DNA of 64,000 nucleotides, from positions 1 to 64,000 of the forward strand of contig JABSRT010000003.1 in the NCBI GenBank assembly GCA_013214945.1. The letters are read 5' to 3'. The notes beneath the pieces were generated by a model. That model searched no databases. It had not been told where the DNA came from and was given only the letters and a program-made list of their open reading frames with translations. This DNA is from Gammaproteobacteria bacterium (GTDB taxonomy: Bacteria > Pseudomonadota > Gammaproteobacteria > Enterobacterales > Psychrobiaceae). Position 1 is the stretch's first letter. Each line of letters starts with the position of its first letter. The translations under genes were made by a program, and so were the position numbers. Of this stretch, positions 48,706 to 59,321 are shown piece after piece.

Positions 48706-50814
48706 TTAATCTTCAGATTTTGGCGCTTCAGCGGCTGGCTTAGCATCTTTAATGCTTAAACGAACACGGCCTTGACGGTCAATTTCTAGTACTTTAATGT
48801 CAACCATCTGACCTTCTTTAAGGTAGTCGGTAACTTTCTCAACACGCTCTTCAGCGATTTGAGAGATATGAACTAGACCATCTTTACCAGGTAGCACTTC
48901 AACGAATGCACCAAAGTCAACGATACGCTTAACCGCACCGTGGTAGATTTTACCCACTTCAACTTCAGCAGTAATCGCTAGAATACGCTCAACGGCATGT
49001 TGTGCTTTATCGTTATCAGTAGAAGCGATTTTAACCGTACCATCGTCTGCGATTTCGATTACACAACCAGTCTCTTCAGTAAGGGCACGAATTGTAGCGC
49101 CGCCTTTACCGATGATGTCGCGAATTTTGTCTTGAGCAACTTTGATCGTAGTGATACGAGGAGCGAACTCAGAAACGTCATCACGAGCAACAGAGATTGC
49201 TTCGTCCATTACACTTAAGATATGAATACGAGCAGCTTTTGCTTGATTCAGTGCAATTTCCATGATGTTGCGTGTGATGCCTTCAATTTTGATATCCATC
49301 TGCAATGCAGTAATACCATTAGTTGAACCAGCAACTTTAAAGTCCATGTCACCTAGGTGATCTTCATCGCCTAAGATGTCAGAAAGAACAACGAACTCTT
49401 CGCCTTTCTTAACTAGACCCATCGCGATACCAGCAACAGATGCTTTGATTGGAACACCAGCATCCATAAGCGCTAGTGAAGTACCACACACAGAAGCCAT
49501 TGAGCTTGAACCGTTAGATTCTGTAATTTCAGATACAACACGGATTGAATACGGGAATTCTTCAATCGTTGGCATAATAGCCAATACGCCACGCTTAGCA
49601 AGACGACCGTGACCAATTTCACGACGCTTAGGTGAGCCAACCATACCAGTCTCACCAACACATGAAGGTGGGAAGTTATAGTGCATCATGAAAGTATCAG
49701 AGATTTCGCCCATGATTGAATCAATGCGCTGTGCGTCACGTTCAGTACCAAGAGTTGCAGTCACTAATGCTTGAGTTTCACCACGAGTAAACACAGCAGA
49801 ACCGTGAGTACGTGGTAATACGCCTGTCATTACGTCAAGAGCACGGATCATTTCAGGATCACGGCCATCGATACGTGGCTGACCTGCAAGGATACGTGAA
49901 CGTACCACTTCTTTTTCAACATCGTGAGCAATTTCAGAAACAAGCTTAGTATTCACATCAGCATCGTCTGCTACTAGTGCAGCAGTAACATCGCTAGTGA
50001 TTACGTCGATTGCGTCTTTACGTGCCATCTTATCGGTGATTTGATAAGCTTCAACGAAACGCGCTTCACTTAGCTCAGTGATTTTAGCCACTAATGTAGC
50101 GTCAACTTCTGCCGGTGACCAATTCCAAGCTGGCTTGCCCGCTTCGGCTTTAAGTTCTTTGATAGCTTGGATAACAACTTGCTGTTGTTCGTGACCAAAA
50201 GTAACCGCGCCTAGCATTACGTCTTCGCTAAGAATGTCAGCTTCTGACTCAACCATTAATACTGCATTTTCAGTACCAGCAACCACAAGATCTAGCTTGC
50301 TTGTTGCTAGTTCTGTTTTAGTTGGGTTAAGTACGTATTGACCATCGATGTAACCAACACGAGCACAACCGATAGGACCATTAAATGGTACACCAGCAAG
50401 TGAGATAGCCGCAGAAGTACCGATCATAGCTACAACATCAGGGTTTACTTCAGGGTTTACTGAAACAACAGTGGCAATAATTTGCACTTCGTTTAAGAAA
50501 CCAGCTGGGAATAGAGGACGAATTGGACGGTCAATAAGACGACAAATCAGGGTCTCATTTTCACTAGGACGCCCTTCACGCTTGAAGAAACCACCAGGGA
50601 TTTTACCAGCAGCGTAAGTACGCTCTTGATAGTTAACTGTTAGCGGGAAAAAATCACGACCAGGGATCGCTTTCTTTTTCGCTACACAAGTAACCATTAC
50701 TACTGTGTCGTCCATGTTTACAAGTACTGCGCCGTCAGCTTGACGGGCAATTGCGCCAGTTTCAATGGTCACATTATGTTGACCATACTTAAATGTTTTA
50801 ATTGTAGGATTCAC
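48706..50814 (-). CDS. pnp: Polyribonucleotide nucleotidyltransferase (PNPase)
   Basis: 702 residues, usual length. A trimeric phosphorolytic 3'-5' exoribonuclease of the degradosome. Two RNase PH domains ([37 protein letters not shown]), then a KH domain ([20 protein letters not shown]) and an S1 domain ([20 protein letters not shown]). The usual partner rpsO is not next to it here: the nos operon and a chemoreceptor lie between. The 226-base gap upstream should hold its own promoter and the leader used for autoregulation. Confidence 0.99.
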   Translation of the reverse strand: MNPTIKTFKYGQHNVTIETGAIARQADGAVLVNMDDTVVMVTCVAKKKAIPGRDFFPLTVNYQERTYAAGKIPGGFFKREGRPSENETLICRLIDRPIRPLFPAGFLNEVQIIATVVSVNPEVNPDVVAMIGTSAAISLAGVPFNGPIGCARVGYIDGQYVLNPTKTELATSKLDLVVAGTENAVLMVESEADILSEDVMLGAVTFGHEQQQVVIQAIKELKAEAGKPAWNWSPAEVDATLVAKITELSEARFVEAYQITDKMARKDAIDVITSDVTAALVADDADVNTKLVSEIAHDVEKEVVRSRILAGQPRIDGRDPEMIRALDVMTGVLPRTHGSAVFTRGETQALVTATLGTERDAQRIDSIMGEISDTFMMHYNFPPSCVGETGMVGSPKRREIGHGRLAKRGVLAIMPTIEEFPYSIRVVSEITESNGSSSMASVCGTSLALMDAGVPIKASVAGIAMGLVKKGEEFVVLSDILGDEDHLGDMDFKVAGSTNGITALQMDIKIEGITRNIMEIALNQAKAARIHILSVMDEAISVARDDVSEFAPRITTIKVAQDKIRDIIGKGGATIRALTEETGCVIEIADDGTVKIASTDNDKAQHAVERILAITAEVEVGKIYHGAVKRIVDFGAFVEVLPGKDGLVHISQIAEERVEKVTDYLKEGQMVDIKVLEIDRQGRVRLSIKDAKPAAEAPKSED

Positions 50815-51040
50815 TGATTGAATTTCCTTTATCTTTTAGTCGTCTTTGAATTTTCAGAGCACAGTATACGGCTAGAACTACTGATTTAAAAGACACGATT
50901 GATGAAAGGTTAAAATTACTCAACTCGTTCACCATCAAGTCAACTGCTTTGCCTATTTAATGGGAGTTTTTATTGAAAAACGCCATTTATACCTATTTTA
51001 TCAGAGCTCATCACTGGCAAAGACTCTTGATTGGATTCGC

Positions 51041-51553
51041 TTAAAGCGACTGTAAATTAATGGCGTTAAAATCTAACGTTTCGCCACCAAACTCTACCGC
51101 GAACGCCTGTGCATCTTGTTTGCGCGAGAAGCTGGCCAGAGTTTTGCCCATCGCGCCTTTTTTCGATGAATTAATCACAAACCAAGCCGTGCGTGCATCA
51201 ATAAAGTGCTGATCGTTTAAGCTGCCCCACGGCATCTTGCTCATGTCGTGCACTAAAATTGAGGTGACATTGCGTTTATTTTCAGGGTCAAGATAATAAC
51301 TAAGCAGGTCACGGGTCGAGCAGAACTTTTTCACCACATTGCCATCGGCTTGGGTAATGCCTTTGCGAAACAATTCACCTTTGGGGCCGGCAAAGTTGCT
51401 GATAAGCATACCACACAGATGACATTCATCAGACGTTTCGATAGCAACGGCCTGATGCAACATCCGTTGCTGTTCTGTTTCTTGCGAGCAAGCACTTAGG
51501 CCAATAATCGCGGCAAATAAGACCGTGGATAACAATTTATGACGACAGAACAT
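51041..51553 (-). CDS. nosL: Copper chaperone lipoprotein NosL
   Basis: 170 residues from the ATG at 51553, which has AAGG eight bases upstream; a longer in-frame start at 51589 would overlap nosY. Lipoprotein signal ending LSAC near residue 22. The copper-binding motif DECHLCGMLI (Cys-x2-Cys-x-Met) and FRKGITQADGNVVKKFCSTR are diagnostic. It delivers Cu(I) for the CuZ cluster of nitrous oxide reductase at the outer face of the membrane. Last gene of the nos operon. Confidence 0.96.
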   Translation of the reverse strand: MFCRHKLLSTVLFAAIIGLSACSQETEQQRMLHQAVAIETSDECHLCGMLISNFAGPKGELFRKGITQADGNVVKKFCSTRDLLSYYLDPENKRNVTSILVHDMSKMPWGSLNDQHFIDARTAWFVINSSKKGAMGKTLASFSRKQDAQAFAVEFGGETLDFNAINLQSL

Positions 51554-51563
51554 AATAATAACC

Positions 51564-52382
51564 TTATATTTTTTTATATTTGAATACAAATGAAGTAATC
51601 ATCAGCGGAATAACAATCCAGCTGATTAATAACGCAAAGAGTTGGCCTTGGCTCATATGAGCCTTAATCGCAATAGCCAGCGCGCCGTTAACATCACTGG
51701 GGTCTAAGCCGGCAAGGTTAACCAAGCGAAAGATATCGGCCGGATTAAGCATCATTAATTGGGTCAGCATGGTTTGACTTAAACTTGCCTCGGTACCCAC
51801 TAATAGTGCCAATAAACCAAGGTCAAAAACCAACGCGAAGAAGAACCACGTGATTAAGGCCAAACCGGCCGCTTTTGATTTTTCATTCGACGACAAGCTA
51901 ATGAGATAAGCAATGGCAGTAAAACTTAAACCGAGCAACGTCGCGCTAACAATAAAACTGCCAAAGGTCTGCAAAATGGCTAAATCGGCATGTTTGACAT
52001 AAAGCAGCAACGCCGATGAGCCAAAGCCCAGAGTAGTCGCTAGCGCTATAATGCCGCCTTGACCGACAAACTTGCCAAGCAGTAATTGATTTTTACTGAG
52101 CGGATAAGTCAGCAGCAATAACAAGGTGCCGCCCTCTTGCTCGCCGACAAAACTGTCGTAGCTTAATAACAAGGCAATCAGCGGAATTAAGAACACCGCC
52201 AAACTGGCTAAGCTCGCGACTGTGGTTGACAGCGATGTCATGCCAACCGAGCCCGACGCCGCCGCGCCAAAATAAGTAAGCCCGACCGACAATACGGAAA
52301 AAATCAGAGTGATCGACACTAACCATCGGTTACGCAGGCCATCATGAAATTCTTTGCTGGCCACCGTCATTATTTGTCTCAT
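51564..52382 (-). CDS. nosY: NosY, membrane subunit of the Nos ABC transporter
   Basis: 272 residues with six predicted membrane helices (LSVGLTYFGAAASG; SLAVFLIPLIALLLSYDSFV; LLGLSFTAIAYLISL; LLISWIVIPLMITSFVF). The GEQEGGTLLLLLTYPLSKNQ stretch is typical of ABC-2-type permeases such as NosY. It works with NosF and NosD in building the CuZ site. Its start shares bases with the nosF stop, indicating tight coupling. Confidence 0.95.
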   Translation of the reverse strand: MRQIMTVASKEFHDGLRNRWLVSITLIFSVLSVGLTYFGAAASGSVGMTSLSTTVASLASLAVFLIPLIALLLSYDSFVGEQEGGTLLLLLTYPLSKNQLLLGKFVGQGGIIALATTLGFGSSALLLYVKHADLAILQTFGSFIVSATLLGLSFTAIAYLISLSSNEKSKAAGLALITWFFFALVFDLGLLALLVGTEASLSQTMLTQLMMLNPADIFRLVNLAGLDPSDVNGALAIAIKAHMSQGQLFALLISWIVIPLMITSFVFKYKKI

Positions 52383-53302
52383 TACGCTACTTCCTTCGAT
52401 TGATCAGGCTGATTTGCTGGCTTTTTCGCTAAATAAAACTGATAAATCTGTTCTAAGTTCGCCGGTTCTACCGCCACGTCCACCAGCGATGGCTCGGCTA
52501 ATAGCTGACGTAATACCGACAACTTATGCTGCTCTGGCACCGTTAAATGTCCAAGGGCATCGCTATACTGTTGCCATTGCTGGCTTTGCTCTGCAACCAA
52601 GCCTTTAGGCGTAATTTTAATCGGTAAATTAGCCTTGGCGCGCAACTGCGATATCGTGCCAAGTGCTAGGGTATTGCCGCCAGAAATAATCATCGCGCGA
52701 TCAATATGCTGCTCAACACCGGGCAAAACATGAGAACACAAGATAACACTGGTACCTTGGGCCTTTAACTGGTCAACGCTGCGATAAAAATCGCTCGTAG
52801 CATTAGGGTCAAGCCCTACTGTTGGTTCATCGAGCAGCAATAATTTAGGTTCGCCAATAAAGGCTTGTGCCAGACCCAACCGTTGACGCATGCCTTTAGA
52901 ATAGGTTTTTACCGCGCGGTGCATGGCATGCGCTATGCCGACTTGTTCAAGCAATGCTTTGGCGTGCTTTTTATTTTGTCCTTTAAGGCGCGCAAAATAC
53001 GTTAATACTTCAAGGCCAGTTAACTGTTCATAAAACATCACGTTTTCTGGTAAATAACCCATCTTGGCTCGCATGTGCCACGCTGACTTACTGTCTGGCG
53101 CCATGCCCATCACCGAGACTTGGCCGGCGGTTGGTGAAATGATGCCTAAGATAAGTTTCATCATCGTGGTTTTTCCTGCGCCATTATGACCAAACAACCC
53201 AAGCACTTCGCCTTGCGCCAAGTTTAGATTGATGCCGGACAACGCGTTAACCTCGTCATAATGTTTATCGACATTCGCTAAAGAAACTAATGGTGTGTTC
53301 AT
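52382..53302 (-). CDS. nosF: NosF, ATPase of the Nos ABC transporter
   Basis: 306 residues. Walker A GLFGHNGAGKTTMMK near 36-50, Q-loop region, signature YSKGMRQRLGLAQA near 134-147, Walker B LLLLDEPTVGLDP near 153-165 and the switch His in VILCSHVLPG. The NosDFY complex moves a sulfur species or otherwise energises CuZ assembly. It overlaps nosD by four bases (ATGA). Confidence 0.96.
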   Translation of the reverse strand: MNTPLVSLANVDKHYDEVNALSGINLNLAQGEVLGLFGHNGAGKTTMMKLILGIISPTAGQVSVMGMAPDSKSAWHMRAKMGYLPENVMFYEQLTGLEVLTYFARLKGQNKKHAKALLEQVGIAHAMHRAVKTYSKGMRQRLGLAQAFIGEPKLLLLDEPTVGLDPNATSDFYRSVDQLKAQGTSVILCSHVLPGVEQHIDRAMIISGGNTLALGTISQLRAKANLPIKITPKGLVAEQSQQWQQYSDALGHLTVPEQHKLSVLRQLLAEPSLVDVAVEPANLEQIYQFYLAKKPANQPDQSKEVA

Positions 53303-54702
53303 GGGTGTTGGCTATCCTTGTTCGTCTGTGCGACTAAATGGGGCTCGTTACTATTTTTCAATAATGGCTGCGATGAGGGTGATGCTTGCGATGATGCGTG
53401 TTGAACCGTGCTAATGGCTGGTGTGGGGGCGCGCATCAATGGATGGCTGTCTTTAACACCAGGGGGTTTTAACACCGGAAACTCCTTTTGCACCCAGCGT
53501 AAAATGATCACCACAGGGCTGTCCATAATCATTTTCATTTCTGGATATTGCCACGTCAGTTTGTCAATGCCGTCGTTGGGCTCAAACGCGACATCGCCGA
53601 TGTCATCGCCATTGATATCCCAACCCAAATAATTGCTCCAGTAATTGCCCTTTCCTTCAAAGCTCCATTCTTGCTTTTTGTTCGACACATATTTGACCTG
53701 CACCGGATTATTGATAAAACTATTACCATAGACCTTGGTTTGTTCAGAACCTGCCGTTAAATGAATACCAATTTCGGTGGTATCGATACGGTTACCTTTA
53801 ATGGTGTTATACGCTGAGTTATAAACGAACAACCCCTTGCCATCACGCCCTAACACTTTGTTTTCAGGCTTGGTCCAGACATTTTTAATCTGATTATTAC
53901 TAATAACAGACGAGGTAATAAAATTCATTAAAAAGCCATAATCTTCACTGCCGTCAGTCGAATTACCATCGACAATGAGGTTGCGAGAGCTCATTAACGC
54001 GTAACCAGCGCGAGTCTTGTAGGCGATATTGTTAATCACTTTGTTGTTGTGAGAATACATATAATGCACGCCATAACGCAGGTCGTGGATTATATTACCG
54101 TCGATGACATTGTGCTCACTTGAAATAATGTACAGGCCATCGCGGGTATTAAATATGCGGTTATTTTTGACCTCAACATGCTTAACTATCGACAGTTGAA
54201 TACCATTGCCGCGATCCGATGATCGCAAGCTTGGGTTACCCTGCACCACATTGTCGAGCACTTGAATATGCTGGCCTTTTTGCAGCCAAATACCAAAGCC
54301 ATCACCGCGTAAATGGTTACCGCTAATAAGCAGGTTATTGGCGTTTTTAACGGCATAAATGCCTGAGTCTTGCGCGGTTAAATCATCGCCCCAATTAATG
54401 ATATTAAGATTTTTTATCGTGATATCACTTTGCGTGAGGGTAATAGCATGATGCTGGCCATTGGCGTCGATAATCGCTCGATTACTACTATCTTCGCTGA
54501 TTAGGGTGATTTGATGGTTGAGAACAAAGTTACCGAGATAGGTGCCAGCCTTGAGTATGACGACATCGCCGTCACGGCTGCTATCTAATTGTTGTTGTAA
54601 GTTATCACTGGGCGATACGACAATTGTTTGAGCGATGGCAGCGCTTAGCCCGCCAATTAGCACAAAAACAGCAATAACAAATTTTAATATAATAGGTTTC
54701 AA
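53299..54702 (-). CDS. nosD: NosD, periplasmic right-handed beta-helix protein
   Basis: 467 residues with a signal peptide (FVIAVFVLIGGLSAAIA) and a long series of parallel beta-helix rungs of the carbohydrate-binding/CASH type (NNLLISGNHLRG, GIWLQKGQHIQVLDNVVQGN, GLYIISSEHNVIDGNIIHD). NosD docks on NosFY and presents NosZ and NosL during CuZ maturation. The C-terminal 50 residues (SSQASPSSQPLL) are a low-complexity extension not needed by the family core. Confidence 0.95.
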   Translation of the reverse strand: MKPIILKFVIAVFVLIGGLSAAIAQTIVVSPSDNLQQQLDSSRDGDVVILKAGTYLGNFVLNHQITLISEDSSNRAIIDANGQHHAITLTQSDITIKNLNIINWGDDLTAQDSGIYAVKNANNLLISGNHLRGDGFGIWLQKGQHIQVLDNVVQGNPSLRSSDRGNGIQLSIVKHVEVKNNRIFNTRDGLYIISSEHNVIDGNIIHDLRYGVHYMYSHNNKVINNIAYKTRAGYALMSSRNLIVDGNSTDGSEDYGFLMNFITSSVISNNQIKNVWTKPENKVLGRDGKGLFVYNSAYNTIKGNRIDTTEIGIHLTAGSEQTKVYGNSFINNPVQVKYVSNKKQEWSFEGKGNYWSNYLGWDINGDDIGDVAFEPNDGIDKLTWQYPEMKMIMDSPVVIILRWVQKEFPVLKPPGVKDSHPLMRAPTPAISTVQHASSQASPSSQPLLKNSNEPHLVAQTNKDSQHP

Positions 54703-54835
54703 AAACTTAACCTTTACTAACCAAAATGCGGTAATAGCATGATTACCGCGTTATCTTACTAAATACGCTAAACACCACACCGGTGGGGTTTAGCTATTGG
54801 TTTGGTACCTAACGCTTAATGTTTAAGCGCAGCAA

Positions 54836-56725
54836 TTACGCTTCAACCAACATCCGGCCACGCATTTCCATGTGCAGCGCGTGACAGAACCAGTTACAGT
54901 AATACCATTGCACGCCAGGTCTGTTCGCGATAAAGGTAATTGATGCCGTTGCTTGTGGCCCAATTTCCATTTGCACGCCGTGGTTAGTCATACAGAAACC
55001 GTGCGTTACATCTTCAACCTGATCAAGGTTGGTCACGATCATGGTTACTTCATCGCCTAGCTTGACCTTGAACTCGTTCATGCCATAGGTAGGCGCGACC
55101 GATGTCATGTAAACACGTACTTTTTTGCCGTCGCGGATAACTTTGTTTTCTGAATAAACATCAACGCCATCTCTTTTAGCTTGCGCGAACGTTTCAGCGG
55201 CAAAGGGGTCATTACGCGGCCATAGTTTTAGTGGCTTTATTTTACTGCGATGCACCATCATGCAATCGTGCGGTTCAGCAAAAGTTGGGCCATCATGTAC
55301 CAGTATCATTTCATCGCCAGAAATATCAATCAGCTGATCGTTTTCTGGGCGCAGTGGTCCTACTGGTAAGAAACGGTCTTTTGAAAACTTACACAATGAG
55401 ACTAACCATTTGCCATCGACATCACGGGTCTCACCTTGCGACGTATGGTTGTGGCCAGGCTGGTAATGAACATCAAGTTTTTGACGAATGTAATTTACTT
55501 TTTTGCCGTTATGCGCCGCAATGGCTTCCTCGACATTCCATTTAACAATCTGGCTATCAAGGAACAAGGTAGTGTAAGCGTTGCCTTTGTTATCGAACGC
55601 GGTATGCAATGGCCCTAAGCCAAGTTCTGGCTCGGCAATTACGGTGTCGCGCGGCTTGATTTTGTCGGCAAATAAGTCATCGAGCTTGTCAATTTCGATA
55701 ATAGATACAGTTGGTGATAACTTACCGTTAGCGATAAAATATTTACCATTGGGTGACGTATTTAAACCGTGCGGAGATTTTGGTACCGGAATGTAGCGCG
55801 TTAATTCAGAACCTTTACGGCCATCTAATACCGGAACATTGTTACCGTTGTATGTCTTAAACTTACCGGCTTTTAACGCCGCTTCACAACGCGCAAGGCT
55901 AAATACGACGACGTGATCGCGTTCAGACGTGATCATCTCACCCAAGTTCATGCCCATTTCTGAGTTGTAACACGTTGAAGCAAAGTACTTGCCGTCATAA
56001 TCGGCGTCGGTATTGTCCAAGTTACCATCGACCATCACTTGGAATACCACTTCCATTTTTTCAGCGTCAATGACGTTATACAGCGAACGATAAGTGCTGA
56101 CATCTTCCATGCCTTCTTTACCGTCGTTGTTCATTGGAATTTCAAACTCACCATTACACACAACGTATTTAGTGTACGGGGCTTTTTGAACACGCAAACC
56201 GTGAATAGCTTGCACGTTAGGCACGGTGATCATCTTGTCTGTTTTCATGACATCACAACGAATACGTGCAACACGTGAGTTGGCTTTATCATTAATGAAA
56301 ACATATTTACCGTTATAACGGCCGTCGGTCATGCTCATGTGCGGGTGATGCGAGTCACCCGCTAGTAAATGGGCGCTTTCGCCCTTAATGTGCTTACTTT
56401 CGTTGGTTAAACCCCAACCCGTCGCGGCGTCGATATTAAATACCGGAATACGCATTAATTCACGCATAGACGGAATGCCCATAATGCGCACTTCACCTGA
56501 GTGACCGCCACTCCAAAAACCGTAATACTCATCTAACTCACCCGGGTGAACGAATGGGCTATTACCTGCTTCTGCTGATTTTGCCTTGGCCATCGATGCG
56601 AACATGGCCGCAGACATCGGCGCTGCAACAGCGCCCGCAGCGACTAATGCCGTTTTACCAAAAAACTTACGACGGCCTGAGTTTTCTAACTCATTGTGGT
56701 TTGTTTTGTCATCATTGTTACTCAT
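54836..56725 (-). CDS. nosZ: Nitrous oxide reductase NosZ, Tat-exported (clade I type)
   Basis: 629 residues. A twin-arginine signal ([20 protein letters not shown]) sends the folded enzyme through Tat, which is typical of clade I NosZ. A seven-bladed beta-propeller follows with CuZ-ligand histidines in [14 protein letters not shown]-type blades, [12 protein letters not shown] and [12 protein letters not shown]. The C-terminal cupredoxin CuA site is complete: [18 protein letters not shown] (Cys-x3-Cys-x3-His-x2-Met). It reduces N2O to N2 in the periplasm as a terminal electron acceptor. No nir or nor genes are in this window, so the cell may use external N2O or carry them elsewhere. Confidence 0.98.
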   Translation of the reverse strand: MSNNDDKTNHNELENSGRRKFFGKTALVAAGAVAAPMSAAMFASMAKAKSAEAGNSPFVHPGELDEYYGFWSGGHSGEVRIMGIPSMRELMRIPVFNIDAATGWGLTNESKHIKGESAHLLAGDSHHPHMSMTDGRYNGKYVFINDKANSRVARIRCDVMKTDKMITVPNVQAIHGLRVQKAPYTKYVVCNGEFEIPMNNDGKEGMEDVSTYRSLYNVIDAEKMEVVFQVMVDGNLDNTDADYDGKYFASTCYNSEMGMNLGEMITSERDHVVVFSLARCEAALKAGKFKTYNGNNVPVLDGRKGSELTRYIPVPKSPHGLNTSPNGKYFIANGKLSPTVSIIEIDKLDDLFADKIKPRDTVIAEPELGLGPLHTAFDNKGNAYTTLFLDSQIVKWNVEEAIAAHNGKKVNYIRQKLDVHYQPGHNHTSQGETRDVDGKWLVSLCKFSKDRFLPVGPLRPENDQLIDISGDEMILVHDGPTFAEPHDCMMVHRSKIKPLKLWPRNDPFAAETFAQAKRDGVDVYSENKVIRDGKKVRVYMTSVAPTYGMNEFKVKLGDEVTMIVTNLDQVEDVTHGFCMTNHGVQMEIGPQATASITFIANRPGVQWYYCNWFCHALHMEMRGRMLVEA

Positions 56726-56765
56726 AACTTACTCCCTAAATTACACATAGATATTTGGTGCGAAG

Positions 56766-58895
56766 TTAATCGACATTAACTGCTTCAATATTTCGCTCTT
56801 TGAATTTATTTTTCTTGTACACCTGTTTTTTAAGTGGCGGACATTTTTTGTCATTAAAATAAGTGACCTGACAATCGAGACAGTAATGACACTCACGCAT
56901 ATTGATTTCACCGTCAGGATTAATCGCTTGAATTTCACATTCAACGGCACATGTTTTACATGGCTTGCCACATTCAGGGCGGCGTTTAAGCCAGCTAAAC
57001 AAACGCACGCTGTTACTGGTCGATAATGCCGCGCCTAGTGGGCATAAATAGCGACAAAAGAATTTGCGATTAAAGATATTAATGGTCAGTAACACAATGA
57101 CGTAGAGTACAAACGGCCACTCACGGTCAAATTTCAGTAGAAAAGTCGTTTTAAAAGGTTCGATATCGGCAAATTGCTCAGCCAAGGCTAATGAGTCAAG
57201 CGACAACCCAAACAGTGCAAGCAGTATCAGATATTTAATCGCCCATAAACGTTCATGCACCGCCCACGGCAATTCAAATTGCGGAATTTTTATATAACGG
57301 GCAAACACGTTCATTAGCTCTTGCAATGCGCCAAACGGGCATAACCAACCGCAATACACGGCGCGCCCCCACAGCAACATGGTGACCGCTGCGGTGCCCC
57401 ACAAAATGAAGATCACCGGGTCGAGCAAAAATAAATCCCATGAAAAATCGCCCATAAAGGCATGCAAGAATGTGAAGACATTAACCACCGACAGTTGTCC
57501 GCCCCACTGCCAGCCAATAAAGACGACAGTGACCACCAAGAAGCTATGACGAAAATGGTGCATAAAGGTTGGGTGGCGTACCAGAATGTCTTGCAAAAAT
57601 AGCGAGGCGAGCAATAACACCATTAACACGCCTAATATCACCACTTCCATCTGCTTGTCTTGCCATACCTGCTCGGTCAGTGTCAGCTCAGGTTCAGGTA
57701 TAATGACCGGTGGACGGTATATATATTGTTCCAAGCCGTGGTAACCCCCTTTAAAGCTGGTAAAAACACTGTCGACCGCGCCAATTTGTCGGCGAACAAG
57801 CAATTCAAACTGCCAATCAACCCCAGGATTAAACTCGTGCTGAGCCCGCACAATAAACAAGGACATTTCTTTAAAATGCGGCGCGCCGGCAATCATCAAA
57901 TCGGTCACGCGGTTATGATCTAAATCGCGAAAGGCAAAGGCTTCATTGTTTTGCAAAATTTGAATGCGATCGAAAATACCGCCACGGACATAACCCGAGC
58001 CTTTAAAGGAATAACCGTTACCGAACACCGCAATGGCATGCTCGTTCGGTTTAAGCGTTTTCATTAACCACTGGTATTCACTGTCACCAAGCAGGTTACG
58101 ACCAATGGTTGGGATATCGGCTTGGGCGTAATAAATATCGGCAAACATATCTTTTTTATTATCGATGCTCGCCTTATCAATATCTTCGGCTGGCGTACCA
58201 ACAAAGGCTTCGTCAACCGCACCGCGGTTTAAATAGAGTTTGCGAATTGAGCCATCGCCCAGCAGCGTTTGCCAGTCACTGGCCTGATAGACATCTGGTA
58301 ACACCGTCGACATTGGCTGAATAATTTGTTGGCCTTGTTCAATAATGCCCAAGGCTACAGCGACCTTAGTCGCCGATTTGGTAATACCGACATTCATCAC
58401 CATTACGGTCACTGTCGCACCGGACAGACCATCTAAGTGAATGACACCGTCTTGGCCGTTGCCGCCAACCTTTAAACGCTGCTTAACATCGAGGTTGATA
58501 TATTGATCGGTAAAGTCCCACAATTTTTTCTCAGGAATGCCCGCTAAGATAATCGGTTCGTGATGCTCAAGCACTTTAGCACCCAAGTAGATGCCTTCAG
58601 GGCTAATAGCGACCAGCATATTGACCGGTTCACCAGAATAGGCCGGGATTTTTTTAATATCGTTGGTTTCAAACGCATAACCAATAATATCTTGCTCTTG
58701 AAAGACGGTCCAAATAAGGGGCGTGCCAGTCTTGTCGGACACCTTAGTCGCCTGCGGGAAAATCTCATGAATCAGTGGCAATGGATCTCTAGGCTCACTA
58801 ACAAAAAGCGCATGGGCTGGCAATTGGATTAAGCACAGCAATAATAACGCAAAAAAATTGCGCAACTTTTGGCTGTGAAAACATAAAAATAACAT
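56766..58895 (-). CDS. nosR: NosR, membrane flavo-iron-sulfur protein for N2O respiration
   Basis: 709 residues. Signal peptide, then a periplasmic FMN-binding domain (the flavinylation Thr is expected in GLSGATVTVMVMNVG near 170), membrane helices from about residue 420, two CxxxCP motifs on the cytoplasmic side (CGWLCPFGALQE, CRYLCPLGAALS) and a C-terminal pair of 4Fe-4S clusters (CGKPCKTCAVECEIQAI; CHYCLDCQVTYF). It passes electrons from the quinol pool to NosZ and is needed for nosZ expression. First gene of the nos operon, with an FNR-type box 175 bases upstream. Confidence 0.97.
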   Translation of the reverse strand: MLFLCFHSQKLRNFFALLLLCLIQLPAHALFVSEPRDPLPLIHEIFPQATKVSDKTGTPLIWTVFQEQDIIGYAFETNDIKKIPAYSGEPVNMLVAISPEGIYLGAKVLEHHEPIILAGIPEKKLWDFTDQYINLDVKQRLKVGGNGQDGVIHLDGLSGATVTVMVMNVGITKSATKVAVALGIIEQGQQIIQPMSTVLPDVYQASDWQTLLGDGSIRKLYLNRGAVDEAFVGTPAEDIDKASIDNKKDMFADIYYAQADIPTIGRNLLGDSEYQWLMKTLKPNEHAIAVFGNGYSFKGSGYVRGGIFDRIQILQNNEAFAFRDLDHNRVTDLMIAGAPHFKEMSLFIVRAQHEFNPGVDWQFELLVRRQIGAVDSVFTSFKGGYHGLEQYIYRPPVIIPEPELTLTEQVWQDKQMEVVILGVLMVLLLASLFLQDILVRHPTFMHHFRHSFLVVTVVFIGWQWGGQLSVVNVFTFLHAFMGDFSWDLFLLDPVIFILWGTAAVTMLLWGRAVYCGWLCPFGALQELMNVFARYIKIPQFELPWAVHERLWAIKYLILLALFGLSLDSLALAEQFADIEPFKTTFLLKFDREWPFVLYVIVLLTINIFNRKFFCRYLCPLGAALSTSNSVRLFSWLKRRPECGKPCKTCAVECEIQAINPDGEINMRECHYCLDCQVTYFNDKKCPPLKKQVYKKNKFKERNIEAVNVD

Positions 58896-59069
58896 GGTTA
58901 GGCAACACCTTGATCTGAACGTTTTGTGTCAATCCAATCGCTGTAATTAAGGTTAAAAAGCGACCCCACTGGTGGGCGATTGGTATGAATTGAGCGGTAA
59001 TTCTCTCGTGCTAAACTTCACAACTGCGACAATATGTCGCACACAATACGCGCATTTAAATCGCCAGCC

Positions 59070-59083
59070 TTGACTTATATCAA
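59070..59083. promoter_or_regulatory. FNR/DNR-type box, nosR-proximal
   Basis: TTGACTTATATCAA, one base from the FNR palindrome TTGAT-N4-ATCAA and also like the TTGAC half-sites of DNR/NnrR regulators. If it acts at -41.5, transcription would begin near 59035, about 140 bases before nosR. Confidence 0.72.
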
Positions 59084-59140
59084 CAGACGGATCAGCGATA
59101 GTTGCTTAAAGTCGTTAATTATCTAAGCATTGCTATTGGT

Positions 59141-59154
59141 TTGATTTGAATCAA
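59141..59154. promoter_or_regulatory. FNR box, perfect palindrome
   Basis: TTGATTTGAATCAA, an exact TTGAT-N4-ATCAA FNR site. Its centre is 71 bases from the centre of the nosR-proximal box, close to seven helical turns, so both could act on one promoter. Confidence 0.78.
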
Positions 59155-59265
59155 TTTCAATTAATAATCACTGATAAAAAAGTCGGATAAACAGGTGGGA
59201 TCATGATTCAACGTTGCTGTTATTGGTGGTGGTATTGGTGTTAGCGTTGGTCAGCTTAATCGCCA

Positions 59266-59297
59266 CAAAAAAAAGCGCTAACTGGGCAGTTAGCGCT
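59266..59297 (-). terminator. Terminator of the chemoreceptor gene
   Basis: Stem AGCGCTAACT / AGTTAGCGCT. On the minus strand it lies about 25 bases after the stop and is followed by a run of eight or nine T. Confidence 0.9.
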
Positions 59298-59321
59298 TTA
59301 TCAATCTAAATCAACGGATAT

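Larger units (their letters stand above)
58896..59265. promoter_or_regulatory. nosR promoter region
   Basis: About 370 bases without a supported gene. Contains two FNR-family boxes (listed) and the untranslated leader of nosR. On the plus strand a short frame at 59190-59310 could encode a hydrophobic helix (LLLLVVVLVLALVSLIA), but it overlaps the chemoreceptor terminator and was not accepted as a gene. Confidence 0.7.

Noticed and set aside
59204-59245. A 13-codon frame rich in Trp, Tyr and Cys, and an overlapping frame for a hydrophobic helix, on the plus strand between the chemoreceptor and nosR
   Set aside because: The sequence is low in complexity (TGG/TTG repeats), the longer frame runs through the chemoreceptor terminator, and neither has a clear start or relatives I can name.
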